A stretch of DNA of 64,000 nucleotides, from NCBI GenBank assembly GCA_964442605.1, contig CAYTZR010000001.1:1-64000 (forward strand), given 5' to 3'. The DNA is from Monoglobus sp964442605 (GTDB taxonomy: Bacteria; Bacillota; Clostridia; Monoglobales; Monoglobaceae). The notes under the pieces are model-generated. The model did no database searches. It was not told where the DNA came from and was given only the letters and a program-made list of their open reading frames with translations. Positions 1 through 8,708 of the stretch are shown piece by piece; within the stretch, counting starts at the first letter, position 1, and each line of letters starts with the position of its first letter. A program made the translations under genes and the position numbers.

Positions 1-57
1 GCTTCCTTGATTAATTGCAAAGCAATTTTGACCAAGAGCTTCCTTAAAAGAGCGTTA

Positions 58-562
58 GCGAACACGTGAGGCGCGCAGACGACTGCCCTATAGGGGCAAG
101 ATGTAATTAATGAATAGACTTATACTTTCTTTTATTCCAAAATCCATTTACTTTAAGCGTAGCCGCTTACTGCTTCCGTGCCAGACCCGGCATACATCAC
201 CATGTTAATGGTTTGTGACCTCGTTTATCCGATAAGAGGGACTGCTTTATAAGCACGAACCTGCTGCGCGGCAAAGCTTTCGCGTCTTTGCCTTTTTACT
301 GCCGCTTCTTAAGCGGCAATGCAAGCTTCGGTAGGTGAGCGCAGCGAACACGTGAGGCGCGCAGGCGACTGCCCTGTAAGGGCAAGAAGATGTTAATAGC
401 TGATTACTCACTTTCTTTATATCCTTATTCCTGATTTTTTTGTCCTGACGGACTGCCGTTTCCGTGCCAGACCCAGCATACATCACCATGTTAATGATTT
501 GTGACCTCGTTTATCCGATAAGAGGGACTACTTTTAAAGGCACGAACCTGCTGCGCAGCTCC
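58..562. repeat. Two tandem copies of a diverged 286-bp intergenic repeat
   Basis: Two blocks recur at the same 286-bp offset. Block one is at 58-103 and again at 344-389 (shared start GCGAACACGTGAGGCGCGCA). Block two is at 174-276 and again at 460-562 (shared start TTCCGTGCCAGACCC). The spacers between the blocks have diverged. No convincing coding frame runs through either copy, and stop codons break all long frames. With 563-963 this makes a gene-free stretch of nearly 1 kb downstream of the tmRNA. Function unknown; it could be a dispersed intergenic repeat family of this genome. Confidence 0.8.
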
Positions 563-690
563 GGTCACTCCCGCTCGCCGAACCCGGGCGGGGTGCCAAA
601 CCTTGCATAGTGGCTTACTCCTGCTACTTTTTATAAAACATATACACCTTGACAGGTGTGGTCACTCGCCCTCGCCGGATCCGAGCGGGG
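563..690. repeat. Imperfect 31-bp GC-rich repeat, two copies
   Basis: A 31-bp element beginning GGTCACTC and ending GCGGGG occurs at 563-593 and 660-690, 97 bp apart, with several substitutions. Each copy can fold on itself through its CTCGCCG/CGGGCGGG-like halves. It lies between the 286-bp repeats and the duplicated tmRNA end. No function can be assigned. Confidence 0.6.
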
Positions 691-715
691 AAAAAGTTTC
701 TAACGGTTTGTTGAC

Positions 716-788
716 ACGCAAAAAACACACTTCGACAAATGTGTTTGAAGTGTGTTTTTCAATTTTGGTGGAGATGAGGAGAATCGAA
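716..788 (-). repeat. Duplicated tmRNA 3' end plus terminator (partial copy)
   Basis: This segment repeats 913-986 almost exactly: the last 23 nt of the tmRNA, from the T-loop to the CCA, followed on the minus strand by the same hairpin terminator. Homology stops just upstream of the T-loop, so this is a 3' fragment and not a second tmRNA gene. A direct repeat of a tmRNA 3' end is the classic scar of integration by a tyrosine-recombinase element, but only about 125 bp separate the two copies and no integrase is present. Confidence 0.75.
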
Positions 789-914
789 GCGTTTTACTCG
801 CTTTTTGGCTATTTCATTAATTATCTCAAACGGCGCTCGCAATAACGCTTCACGATGCTTACGCATCGAACTATTGCCTGCGGCGCATGGGAGTTCGATT
901 CTCCGCTTAATTAC

Positions 915-955
915 GCAAAAAACACACTTCGACAAATGTGTTTGAAGTGTGTTTT
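915..955 (-). terminator. Rho-independent terminator of ssrA
   Basis: The stem AAAACACACTTC (919-930) pairs with GAAGTGTGTTTT (944-955) around a 13-nt loop. Read on the minus strand it is followed by a T-run, and it starts 9 nt after the tmRNA CCA end. Confidence 0.85.
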
Positions 956-963
956 GTTATATT

Positions 964-1310
964 TGGTGGAGATGAGGAGAATCGAACTCCTGTCCAAAGA
1001 AGTATCCTCAAGAGGCGCTACGAGTGTAGTCAATGGTTAAAATTCCCTTATGCGCAGGTCCGTTGACAAACCGACACACTCGGTAGCTTCATAATTGCAT
1101 GGACGGGTCAAAGCTTTCCCGCCTCACGTTCACCGCATCGTTGATGCCCGGAATTAAGCCTGCGGTAAGCCTAAGCGGACAAGCTGCGATTAGGCAGCTA
1201 AAGCTACTCTATTATTGTTAGCGTTTAATTTTAAGTTGGGCTTTTAACGTGGTTCCCGCCACGACTCGCTCCTCAAGCCTCTACAACCCTGTCGAAACCT
1301 TTACATCCCC
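964..1310 (-). ncRNA. ssrA: tmRNA (transfer-messenger RNA)
   Basis: The RNA rescues stalled ribosomes together with SmpB and tags the nascent peptide for proteolysis. The 5' end GGGGATGTAAAGGTTTCGAC and the 3' end with a TTCGATTC T-loop, acceptor strand and encoded CCA are typical of one-piece tmRNA, about 347 nt. The tag frame lies at 1190-1222 with resume codon GCU and reads ANNNRVALAA-stop, which ends in the usual ALAA degron. No strong promoter is visible directly upstream. Its 5' end overlaps the stop region of the preceding hydrolase gene, which suggests release from the smpB transcript by RNase P. smpB lies 1.3 kb upstream on the same strand. Confidence 0.97.
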
Positions 1311-2137
1311 ATGTTTGTCTGACTGTACAGCCACCTTATGGATAAATCCATCCATTCGGCCGCCGCAGGTTCCAAATGCTTAGGCTCACACGCTGTCAGC
1401 ATATTCCCCAGCGCAAGACCGTGCTTTCCCTTTGGAAAGATATGCAGCTCATACTCAACCTCATTTTCAAGCAAAGCGGACGCAAACCGCATTGAACTTA
1501 AAACCGGTACCGAGCTATCCTCAAAGGTATGCCATATGAAGCATTTTGGCGTATTCTTATTAACAAATCTGTCGAGTCCAAAATATTGCAGATTTTTCGG
1601 ATTTCCACCCACAAAATTTTGCTTTGTACCCTCATGTGTTTTTCCCTCGTCATCAATTATAACCGGATAACACAGGATTAAACCGTCGGGTCTGTTTTCC
1701 CCGTTTTCGGTACCTGATCCGTCACATATTATCGGATTATCATAATGTACGCCCAGCGATGCCGCGAGGTGTCCTCCGGCTGAAAAACCGCATACATAAA
1801 CATTGTTTTTATCAATCAGGTACTCATCCGCTATTTCCCTGACGGTAATTACCGCCTTTGAGAGCTGGCGCTGCGGAATAGGCCACTCCGCCGGGTTTAC
1901 CGAATAATCAAGCAAAAACGCGTGAAAACCGGCTGCACAATATCTGAGCGCGATAGCTTCCGACTCTCTGACAGACCGAGACTTATACCCGCCTCCCGGG
2001 CATACAATCACAGCCGGTCGCTTTTTAACATAGGTTCTCCCTACAAGCTCATTATCTAAAATATATGATGTAAGCTTTGGCTTTTCCGCAGTATCGGAAA
2101 GACCGTCCACACTCATGTCAAAGGTTTTTATTATCAT
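1301..2137 (-). CDS. Alpha/beta hydrolase (acetyl-esterase/BD-FAE-like)
   Basis: 278 aa, cytoplasmic, no signal peptide. The oxyanion region CPGGGY near residue 45, the nucleophile elbow GFSAGGH near 120, a late Asp in WHTFEDSSVP and a late His in KGKHGLAL form the order expected of an Aes-type carboxylesterase (COG0657 family), often acting on acetylated sugars or formylated or acetylated small molecules; the substrate cannot be told from sequence. The ATG at 2137 is preferred to an in-frame TTG at 2155 that would overlap yqeY by 10 nt. The final codons (ATG GGG ATG TAA) lie inside the 5' end of the tmRNA. Third gene of the smpB transcript. Confidence 0.85.
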   Translation of the reverse strand: MIIKTFDMSVDGLSDTAEKPKLTSYILDNELVGRTYVKKRPAVIVCPGGGYKSRSVRESEAIALRYCAAGFHAFLLDYSVNPAEWPIPQRQLSKAVITVREIADEYLIDKNNVYVCGFSAGGHLAASLGVHYDNPIICDGSGTENGENRPDGLILCYPVIIDDEGKTHEGTKQNFVGGNPKNLQYFGLDRFVNKNTPKCFIWHTFEDSSVPVLSSMRFASALLENEVEYELHIFPKGKHGLALGNMLTACEPKHLEPAAAEWMDLSIRWLYSQTNMGM

Positions 2138-2145
2138 AATATAAC

Positions 2146-2583
2146 CTACCCGCAAAGCTGAGCGACAATCTTATTTATCAGCTTGCCGTCCGCCTTGCCC
2201 TTAAGCTCTCCCATAACATTTTTCATGATTAAGCCCTTGTTCTTCGTGGCAACAACATCTGCGAATTTTTCGATTATAACAGCCTTGATTTCCTCCTCGC
2301 TAAGCTGCTTCGGTGCAAACTCGCTTATAATCTCGACTCTTTCTTTATACTCTTCCAGCAGCTCTGTTCTGTCCGCCGGACAGGTTTCCACCTGTTCCTT
2401 CGCGGTTTTAAGCTCTTTAAGCACAACCGCGTCAACCATTGAGTCGGGAATATCATCACGGCAGCCCTGATCGATTGCCGCCTTCTTAACCGCCGCGATA
2501 AGGCCTGAAATCGTGTCCTTTCTTGTCTTTTCCTTAGCCTTCATCGCCGCAATCATTGCTGATTGAAGTTCCTTTATCGTCAT
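2146..2583 (-). CDS. yqeY: GatB/YqeY domain protein
   Basis: 145 aa. The N-terminal MTIKELQSAMIAAMKAKEKT and the C-terminal helical tail with MGELKGKADGK match the stand-alone YqeY family, which resembles the tail domain of the amidotransferase subunit GatB. A role in tRNA-dependent amidation or tRNA binding is usually assumed but is not proven for the stand-alone protein. The GGGAGG site is 11 nt before the ATG. It sits 22 nt after smpB and nine nt before the start of the hydrolase gene, so the three are probably co-transcribed. Confidence 0.9.
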   Translation of the reverse strand: MTIKELQSAMIAAMKAKEKTRKDTISGLIAAVKKAAIDQGCRDDIPDSMVDAVVLKELKTAKEQVETCPADRTELLEEYKERVEIISEFAPKQLSEEEIKAVIIEKFADVVATKNKGLIMKNVMGELKGKADGKLINKIVAQLCG

Positions 2584-2605
2584 TATAAATCAACCTCCCG
2601 ATAAT

Positions 2606-3073
2606 CTATCTGTAATTTTTTATTGCTCTTTCCATATTACGCTGAGCATCACGCTTTGCCATCTGCTCCCGCTTATCATAATTTTTCTTACCTCGGCACA
2701 ACCCAACAGTCACCTTTACCAGCTGACCCTTAAAATAAACCTTGAGCGGTATCAGGGTATAGCCCTGCTGCTGAGTCAGTCCGATAAGCCTATTAATCTC
2801 GCGTCTGTGGAGCAGCAAACGCCTTGAGCGTTCGGGGTCACGGTTAAAAATATTGCCGTGCTCATACGGGCTGATATGAACACCTATTAAAATCGCCTCA
2901 CCGGTTTTAAGGGAAACATAGCTGTCCTTTAAGTTTATCTTGCCCATTCTGACGGACTTTACCTCCGTACCGAAAAGCTCAATACCCGCCTCATATTCCT
3001 CATCAACAAAATAGTCGTGAAATGCCTTTCTGTTCTGAGCCACAACCCTTTCATTTTTCTCCTTGTCCGCCAC
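2606..3073 (-). CDS. smpB: SsrA-binding protein SmpB
   Basis: 155 aa. SmpB binds tmRNA and brings it to ribosomes stalled without a stop codon. Diagnostic segments are FVDEEYEAGIELFGTEVKS near the N terminus, a central GVHISPYEHGN and a basic tail with GKKNYDKRE. The start taken is GTG at 3073, preceded by GGGGTGA at good spacing; an upstream in-frame TTG at 3088 has no such site. First gene of a minus-strand unit that ends in ssrA, so both halves of the trans-translation system come from one locus. Confidence 0.97.
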   Translation of the reverse strand: MADKEKNERVVAQNRKAFHDYFVDEEYEAGIELFGTEVKSVRMGKINLKDSYVSLKTGEAILIGVHISPYEHGNIFNRDPERSRRLLLHRREINRLIGLTQQQGYTLIPLKVYFKGQLVKVTVGLCRGKKNYDKREQMAKRDAQRNMERAIKNYR

Positions 3074-3103
3074 AATTTCACCCCGCAATCATCAGCTTTA
3101 GTA

Positions 3104-3132
3104 ATTATACTCATATTTACAAAAAAAGTCAA
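3104..3132 (-). promoter_or_regulatory. Sigma-A promoter of smpB operon
   Basis: On the minus strand: TTGACT, a 17-bp spacer, then TATAAT, ending about 30 bp before the smpB start codon. Confidence 0.8.
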
Positions 3133-3168
3133 GCATTGTATGTCGGCAAATAATGATAATTTTATTGG

Positions 3169-3197
3169 TTGACTTTTTGGACAGAGCGTGGTAAAAT
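3169..3197 (+). promoter_or_regulatory. Sigma-A promoter of the methyltransferase/ecf unit
   Basis: TTGACT (3169-3174), a 17-bp spacer, then TAAAAT (3192-3197), 55 bp before the chosen start at 3252. It is divergent from the smpB promoter. Confidence 0.75.
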
Positions 3198-3251
3198 GGT
3201 AGCATAGTATGGGTGTTTGTACCCAAATTTGTTTATATTCGGAGGCTGCTT

Positions 3252-4133
3252 ATGTTTTTATCTGACCGCTGGAAGGATTATGAGCTTATAGATGCGTCCA
3301 AAGGCGAAAAGTTAGAACGCTGGGGAAACGTCATACTGGTCAGGCCTGACCCGCAAGTTGTGTGGACAGTGGATGAAAACGATAAATCAGAGCTTTGGAA
3401 GGCAGCCGATGCAAAATATATACGCAGCAATGCAGGAGGCGGAAAATGGCGGAGCTTTAAAAAGCTGCCCCCCTCTTGGACAATTGGCTATCGTGAGCTT
3501 AAGTTCGGCATAAAGCCCATGGGTTTCAAGCATACCGGACTGTTTCCGGAGCAGGCTGCAAACTGGGACTGGTTTTCCTATATTATCAAATCAAGCGGCA
3601 GAAATCGGAACGAGGTCAATGTTCTTAATCTCTTTGCTTACACCGGCGGCGCAAGCATTGCCGCATCAAGCGCGGGCGCATGCGTTTGCCATGTGGACGC
3701 GGCAAAGGGTATGGTGGCATGGGCAAAGGAAAACGCCGTACTTTCGGGTCTTGCGGATCGTCCTATACGTTATATTGTTGACGATGTTAAAAAATTTGTC
3801 GAACGGGAAATCCGCCGCGGCAGAAAGTATGACGGAATTATTATGGATCCCCCCTCCTACGGGAGAGGTCCCGGCGGGGAGGTTTGGAAAATTGAAAACG
3901 AGCTTTTCGGTTTGATTTCGCTCTGTATGGATGTGCTCTCGGATGATCCCCTTTTCTTTCTGGTAAACTCCTACACTACCGGACTTTCGGGCAGTGTTAT
4001 GAATAACATTTATAATCTTACAATATGCAAAAAATTTGGCGGTCGTGTGGATGTCGGCGAGGTGGGTTTGCCCATTACAAACGGCGGACTTGTGTTGCCC
4101 TGCGGCTACTCGGCACGGTGGCAGAAGGATTAG
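3252..4133 (+). CDS. Class I SAM-dependent rRNA methyltransferase (RlmI/RlmL-like)
   Basis: 293 aa. The fold core shows the SAM-binding loop LFAYTGGASIAA near residue 128, an acidic CHVDAAKG strand end, and the catalytic motif MDPPSYGRGP near residue 200, which is the DPPxF/Y type used by 23S rRNA base methyltransferases of COG1092. There is no PUA or THUMP domain, so the exact rRNA target is unknown. The ATG at 3252 follows GGAGG by 6 nt; an in-frame ATG 39 nt upstream lacks a ribosome site. It lies 22 nt before ecfA1, so probably in the same transcript. Confidence 0.88.
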   Translation: MFLSDRWKDYELIDASKGEKLERWGNVILVRPDPQVVWTVDENDKSELWKAADAKYIRSNAGGGKWRSFKKLPPSWTIGYRELKFGIKPMGFKHTGLFPEQAANWDWFSYIIKSSGRNRNEVNVLNLFAYTGGASIAASSAGACVCHVDAAKGMVAWAKENAVLSGLADRPIRYIVDDVKKFVEREIRRGRKYDGIIMDPPSYGRGPGGEVWKIENELFGLISLCMDVLSDDPLFFLVNSYTTGLSGSVMNNIYNLTICKKFGGRVDVGEVGLPITNGGLVLPCGYSARWQKD

Positions 4134-4155
4134 TTTTTTTGGAGAAGCTGAATAA

Positions 4156-5034
4156 ATGGATAATATTATTACTGCCGACAATTTGGTATTCGAATATATT
4201 GACGGGGAAACAAAAGAGCGAACGAGAGTTCTTGATAACATAAGCCTCCGTGTTAAGCGCGGTGAGTTTTTGGCGGTTCTGGGACGCAACGGTTCGGGTA
4301 AATCCACCCTCGCAAAGCACTTTAACGCTATTTTGACTCCAACCGAAGGATGTGTAGAGGTTGATGGGATTGACACGAGTAATGCGGATAGTCTGCTAAA
4401 CATACGGCGCAAAGTCGGAATGGTATTTCAGAACCCCGACAACCAGATGGTTGCCACGATAGTTGAAGAGGATGTCGCATTTGCTCCTGAGAACCTCGGC
4501 ATCCCCGAAAAGGAAATACGTCGCAGAGTTGATGACGCACTTGAGACCGTGGGAATGACGGCGTTTAAACGTCACGCGCCGCATATGCTGAGCGGCGGTC
4601 AAAAGCAGAGGGTTGCTATTGCCGGTGTGCTTGCAATGGAGCCTGAAATACTGGTGCTGGACGAGCCCACGGCAATGCTTGACCCAAAGGGCAGAGGAGA
4701 GGTCATTGAAACAATTAAAAAATTGAACCGTGAGAAAGGAATAACGGTCATACTTATCACCCATTATATGGATGAGGCTGTAGAAGCGGACAGAGTTGTT
4801 GTAATGAGCGGCGGCAAAATCGCAATTGAAGGAACACCGAGAGAAATATTTCCGCAGGTTGACAGATTGGCAAAGCTGGGACTTGACACACCACAGTCCA
4901 CCTATCTTGCTTACATGCTGAACAAGCGTGGCTTTGACATAAACACACGGATTTTAAACGACAAAGAATGTGCGGTGGAGCTGCTTCGAAAAATCAAACG
5001 GCACACGGAGGTCGATGATTATGATCAGACTTGA
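4156..5034 (+). CDS. ecfA1: ECF transporter ATPase EcfA1
   Basis: 292 aa. One of two ATPases that drive energy-coupling-factor uptake of vitamins and trace nutrients at the membrane. Walker A GRNGSGKST near residue 43, Q-loop VFQNPDNQ, signature LSGGQKQR, Walker B ILVLDEPTAMLDP and switch His in LITHYMDEA are all intact. No substrate-binding EcfS gene is in the window, so this is the shared (group II) module serving several S subunits encoded elsewhere. The gene overlaps ecfA2 by 14 nt. Confidence 0.95.
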   Translation: MDNIITADNLVFEYIDGETKERTRVLDNISLRVKRGEFLAVLGRNGSGKSTLAKHFNAILTPTEGCVEVDGIDTSNADSLLNIRRKVGMVFQNPDNQMVATIVEEDVAFAPENLGIPEKEIRRRVDDALETVGMTAFKRHAPHMLSGGQKQRVAIAGVLAMEPEILVLDEPTAMLDPKGRGEVIETIKKLNREKGITVILITHYMDEAVEADRVVVMSGGKIAIEGTPREIFPQVDRLAKLGLDTPQSTYLAYMLNKRGFDINTRILNDKECAVELLRKIKRHTEVDDYDQT

Positions 5035-5863
5035 AAATGTAAGCTATACATACATGCAGGGCGGTCCGTTTGAGAAAAAGGCTCTCGATAACGTAAGCCT
5101 TAGCATAGGCGCCGGAGAGTTTATCGGCATTATCGGACACACCGGATCCGGCAAGTCTACAATGATACAAATGATGAACGGTCTCTTGAAGCCGACAGAC
5201 GGAAGGGTCTTTATTGATGGGCAGGACATTTCGGACAAAAGTACAAATATACGCGATATACGCTTTAAGGTCGGGCTTGTGATGCAGTATCCCGAATATC
5301 AGTTATTTGAAGAAACGGTCTTAAAGGATATATGCTTCGGATCGCTTAACATGGGACTTTCCGAAAGAGAGGCAAAAGAGAGAGCATGCTTTGCCGCAAA
5401 CATGGTAGGTCTTCCGGAAAATCTTTTGGAAAAATCGCCCTTTGACCTGTCCGGAGGACAAAAACGGCGTGCGGCAATTGCGGGTGTTCTGGCAATGAAC
5501 CCAAAGGTTCTTATACTTGACGAGCCGACAGCCGGTCTTGATCCGGCGGGACGGGATGAGATATTGTTTAAGATAGCGGATATGCATAAAAGACTTGACC
5601 TTACCGTTTTGCTTGTATCGCACAGCATGGAGGATGTTGCAAAGGCGGCAGACAAAATTCTTGTCATGAACAGCGGTAAAATAGAGATGCTTGACACCCC
5701 CGATAAAATATTCAGCCAAAGTAAAAGATTACAGGAAATCGGGCTTAACGTTCCTCAAATCACAAAGGTGATGGACAGGCTCAGAGACTCGGGTCTTGAT
5801 ATACCAAGGGGAATTTATACCACTGAGGACGCATACCGTGTTCTGATCCCGCTTTTATCATAA
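5021..5863 (+). CDS. ecfA2: ECF transporter ATPase EcfA2
   Basis: 280 aa. Partner ATPase of EcfA1. Walker A GHTGSGKST, signature DLSGGQKRR, Walker B VLILDEPTAGLDP and the His of VSHSMEDVA are present. The ATG at 5021 has GGAGG nine nt upstream, inside the end of ecfA1, giving translational coupling; another ATG at 5015 is too close to that site. Confidence 0.95.
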   Translation: MIRLENVSYTYMQGGPFEKKALDNVSLSIGAGEFIGIIGHTGSGKSTMIQMMNGLLKPTDGRVFIDGQDISDKSTNIRDIRFKVGLVMQYPEYQLFEETVLKDICFGSLNMGLSEREAKERACFAANMVGLPENLLEKSPFDLSGGQKRRAAIAGVLAMNPKVLILDEPTAGLDPAGRDEILFKIADMHKRLDLTVLLVSHSMEDVAKAADKILVMNSGKIEMLDTPDKIFSQSKRLQEIGLNVPQITKVMDRLRDSGLDIPRGIYTTEDAYRVLIPLLS

Positions 5864-5886
5864 ATAATTTTTGAAAGGCAGATTTG

Positions 5887-6696
5887 ATGCTTAAAGATAT
5901 AACTCTGGGTCAGTACTTTCCGGGAAATTCATTTATACATCGGCTTGATCCCCGAACAAAAATTCTGATAATAATAGCATACGTCATAATGGTGTTCCTT
6001 GTACGGAACTTCATCGGGTACGCGGCGCTCGCTTTATTCCTGTGCTTGTGCGTGCTTGTATCAAGGCTGTCTCCAAAATACTTGATAAGAGGTCTGAGAC
6101 CTATTTTGCTGTTTATTATATTCACGGGTTTGTTCAACCTGTTTCTGTCCTCAGGTACCCCGGTATGGAGCTTTTGGATATTTACAATAACCAAAGAGGG
6201 CATAAGATCGGCGGCGTTTATGGTGCTGCGCTTGATTTTTCTTATACTGGGAGCTTCGCTGCTTACGCTGACAACCTCGCCTATCGCTCTTACGGACGGA
6301 ATAGAATATCTGCTGAAGCCGTTTAAGAAAATTCATGTACCCGCCCACGAAATAGCAATGATGATGACGATAGCGCTTAGGTTTATTCCGACGCTGCTTG
6401 AAGAAACCGATAAAATAATGAAAGCGCAGACCGCAAGAGGCGCGTCTATCGACAGCGGAAATATATTCAGCCGTGCCAAAGCAATGGTTCCCATACTGAT
6501 ACCGCTGTTTATAAGCGCATTCCGCAGAGCGGATGAGCTTGCCACAGCTATGGAATGCAGATGCTACCACGGCGGCGAAGGCAGGACAAGGCTGTACGAG
6601 CTGAAGCTTACCCGTGTTGATTTTCTTGGCTGGCTGTATACGGCGGTTTTGCTCGTTATAATTATTACATTAAATTTTATATTCGGAAGTTTTTGA
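5887..6696 (+). CDS. ecfT: ECF transporter transmembrane subunit EcfT
   Basis: 269 aa. The membrane scaffold coupling the two ATPases to S components. It has about five hydrophobic segments, and between them the cytoplasmic coupling helices carrying the paired X-R-X signatures ARGA (near residue 187) and ECRC (near 222). The opening LGQYFPGNSFIHRLDPRTKI is typical of the family. ATG at 5887 is preferred to the TTG one codon earlier. The stop overlaps the region just before truA. Confidence 0.94.
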   Translation: MLKDITLGQYFPGNSFIHRLDPRTKILIIIAYVIMVFLVRNFIGYAALALFLCLCVLVSRLSPKYLIRGLRPILLFIIFTGLFNLFLSSGTPVWSFWIFTITKEGIRSAAFMVLRLIFLILGASLLTLTTSPIALTDGIEYLLKPFKKIHVPAHEIAMMMTIALRFIPTLLEETDKIMKAQTARGASIDSGNIFSRAKAMVPILIPLFISAFRRADELATAMECRCYHGGEGRTRLYELKLTRVDFLGWLYTAVLLVIIITLNFIFGSF

Positions 6697-6698
6697 TT

Positions 6699-7442
6699 AT
6701 GAAGAATTATGCAATGCGAATTACATACGATGGCACCAACTATCACGGATGGCAGTATCAGAAAAACGCCGTCACCGTTCAGGAAACGATTGAAAACGCT
6801 CTTTCCGAGGCATGCGGCGAAAGGATAAGGGTAACGGGATGCAGCAGAACCGACGCGGGGGTTCATGCTCTCGACTATATTTTGAACTTTAAATCAAGTT
6901 CTAAAATTCCTCCCGAAAGACTTCCATACGCCGTCAACTACCGTCTTGGCTCCGACATTTCCGCTTTGGAGGCATGGGAGGTCAATGAGGATTTTAACGC
7001 TCGTTTTTCCGTTAAGGGAAAGCAATATATTTACAAAATACAGAACGGAGTTTTTAAAAATCCTTTTCTTAACAGGTATAGCTGGCATTATCCATATCGA
7101 CTCAATTTTGAAAGTATGAGGTCTGCCGCGGAGTATTTTGTGGGAACTCATGACTTTAAGGGGTTCATGGCAAGCGGCGGACAACAAAACACAACCGTTC
7201 GCACAGTAAGGATATGCGATGTAGAGCAAGACGCGAAAAACCCGTCGCTGATTACCGTAACGATTGAGGCAGACGCGTTCTTATATAATATGGTTCGCAT
7301 AATAGTAGGCACGCTGACCGATGTGGGCTGTGGAAAGATAGCAGCGGATGAAATTCCCGCTATAATACAAAGCGGCGACAGAAAATTAGGCGGTTTAACC
7401 GCTCCGCCGCAGGGACTGTTTTTGAAAAAAGTATATTTATAA
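6699..7442 (+). CDS. truA: tRNA pseudouridine(38-40) synthase TruA
   Basis: 247 aa. Isomerises uridines 38-40 in the anticodon arm of tRNAs. The catalytic Asp lies in CSRTDAGVHAL near residue 52; the N-terminal ITYDGTNYHGWQ and the C-terminal FLYNMVRIIVGTL are family hallmarks. The ATG follows ecfT by two nt with GGAAG nine nt upstream. The ecfA1-ecfA2-ecfT-truA order is conserved in many Bacillota, usually after rplQ; here rplQ is replaced by a methyltransferase gene. Confidence 0.95.
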   Translation: MKNYAMRITYDGTNYHGWQYQKNAVTVQETIENALSEACGERIRVTGCSRTDAGVHALDYILNFKSSSKIPPERLPYAVNYRLGSDISALEAWEVNEDFNARFSVKGKQYIYKIQNGVFKNPFLNRYSWHYPYRLNFESMRSAAEYFVGTHDFKGFMASGGQQNTTVRTVRICDVEQDAKNPSLITVTIEADAFLYNMVRIIVGTLTDVGCGKIAADEIPAIIQSGDRKLGGLTAPPQGLFLKKVYL

Positions 7443-7456
7443 TAGGGTGACCCAAT

Positions 7457-8680
7457 ATGAAATTTGATATAAATAAGGAATTCAGTTTTTCTCAAGTGTT
7501 TGAGTTTGTTAAGAACAAGCTTGCCGCTTTGCTGAATTTTATCAAAAAGCTGGACAAATCCAATATTAAAACCTTTAAATACAAGGGCAGGAATATACGC
7601 GTTAACGCCATGCGTTTGTGCTTTATCGTAGCTGTATTCGCGATACTCCTTGCCTTGTTTGTGAATATTGTGGTCATACCAAACACCACATATCGCTCGT
7701 ATTCGGATATTGAATTTGACACAGGCGGGCAATACATACATTATGCCTTTGGAAACGATATACTGCTGCTTAACAACAACGGTATTAAGCTGGTAAATAA
7801 TAAGGGCAGCGAGAAGTGGTCCCGACAGATGACGCTCACAAACCCCTCCGTCAGTATTTCGGGAAAATATATGCTGCTTGCGGATCTTGACGGAAGCAAC
7901 AGTCTTAACCTGTATAACCTAAAGGGCAAAAACATAATAACATATCCCATAACCACGGATATTCTATCGGCAAAGGTTAGCAAAAACGGAATTGTTGCTG
8001 CCGCGATAGCGGAGGAGGGCTACAAGGGCTCTGTGGTGGTTTATAACAAAAAAGGCGACGAGCTGTTTAAATGGAACAGCGGTGAAGGATATATAATCGA
8101 TATTGATATATCGAGCGATGGCAAATCGGTCGCGGCGGCGCAGATGATGAGTGATGGAGACGAAACATATTCAAAAATACATATCATTAATATTTCAAAC
8201 GGAAAGGAAACCGGCTGTTATGTATGCGAGGACTCTCTTGTAGCAAAGGTCACATTTGATAATAGAGACAATATTATTGCCGTAGCTCAAAATAAAGTGT
8301 ATGGAATAAACAAGAAAGGAAATTGCGGCTATGAAATAGATTTGGCGGGCAAATCGCCGGTATCGTACTATGTCGAAAACTGCGACTACCTTGTTTTCCA
8401 CTGCAAGGACAGCAGAGGAAATTCGGTTCTTGAAATATACAATAACAGGGGAAAGCTATTGGGAAGCTACACAAGCAGCGACAGCATAACGCAGGTTTCC
8501 TGCAATGATGATATGATTGTTGCCTCTACATCCAGAAGTGTAATGCATATAAGCTGTAAAGGCAGGCTTAAAAAACGTGTTGAGATTACGCATGATATAA
8601 TGAGCATAGGTATATACGGAAACAACCGCAATGTCTTGGTTCTCGGCGGTAACAAGGCTGACATTGTACGGGTAAGATAG
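7457..8680 (+). CDS. Membrane-anchored beta-propeller-like protein (DUF5711 type)
   Basis: 407 aa. A cytoplasmic N-terminal stretch of about 55 residues is followed by one transmembrane helix (near 58-78) and a large extracytoplasmic domain. Repeated strands with spaced patterns such as NNNGIKLVNNKGSEKW, YNKKGDELFKW and INKKGNCGYEI resemble PQQ/WD-like propeller blades. The layout and the position just before a CvpA-like gene match the Clostridia family DUF5711. Function unknown; a surface scaffold or envelope sensor is possible. Confidence 0.75.
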   Translation: MKFDINKEFSFSQVFEFVKNKLAALLNFIKKLDKSNIKTFKYKGRNIRVNAMRLCFIVAVFAILLALFVNIVVIPNTTYRSYSDIEFDTGGQYIHYAFGNDILLLNNNGIKLVNNKGSEKWSRQMTLTNPSVSISGKYMLLADLDGSNSLNLYNLKGKNIITYPITTDILSAKVSKNGIVAAAIAEEGYKGSVVVYNKKGDELFKWNSGEGYIIDIDISSDGKSVAAAQMMSDGDETYSKIHIINISNGKETGCYVCEDSLVAKVTFDNRDNIIAVAQNKVYGINKKGNCGYEIDLAGKSPVSYYVENCDYLVFHCKDSRGNSVLEIYNNRGKLLGSYTSSDSITQVSCNDDMIVASTSRSVMHISCKGRLKKRVEITHDIMSIGIYGNNRNVLVLGGNKADIVRVR

Positions 8681-8708
8681 ATATTAAAATATTTAGGGAG
8701 GTCAGATT

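Noticed and set aside
716..788. Second tmRNA gene
   Set aside because: Only the last 23 nt and terminator are present; no tag frame or 5' half.
603..1040. Two plus-strand ORFs of 61-80 codons
   Set aside because: They run through the duplicated tmRNA end and repeats; no ribosome sites, and both share the repeat-derived peptide.
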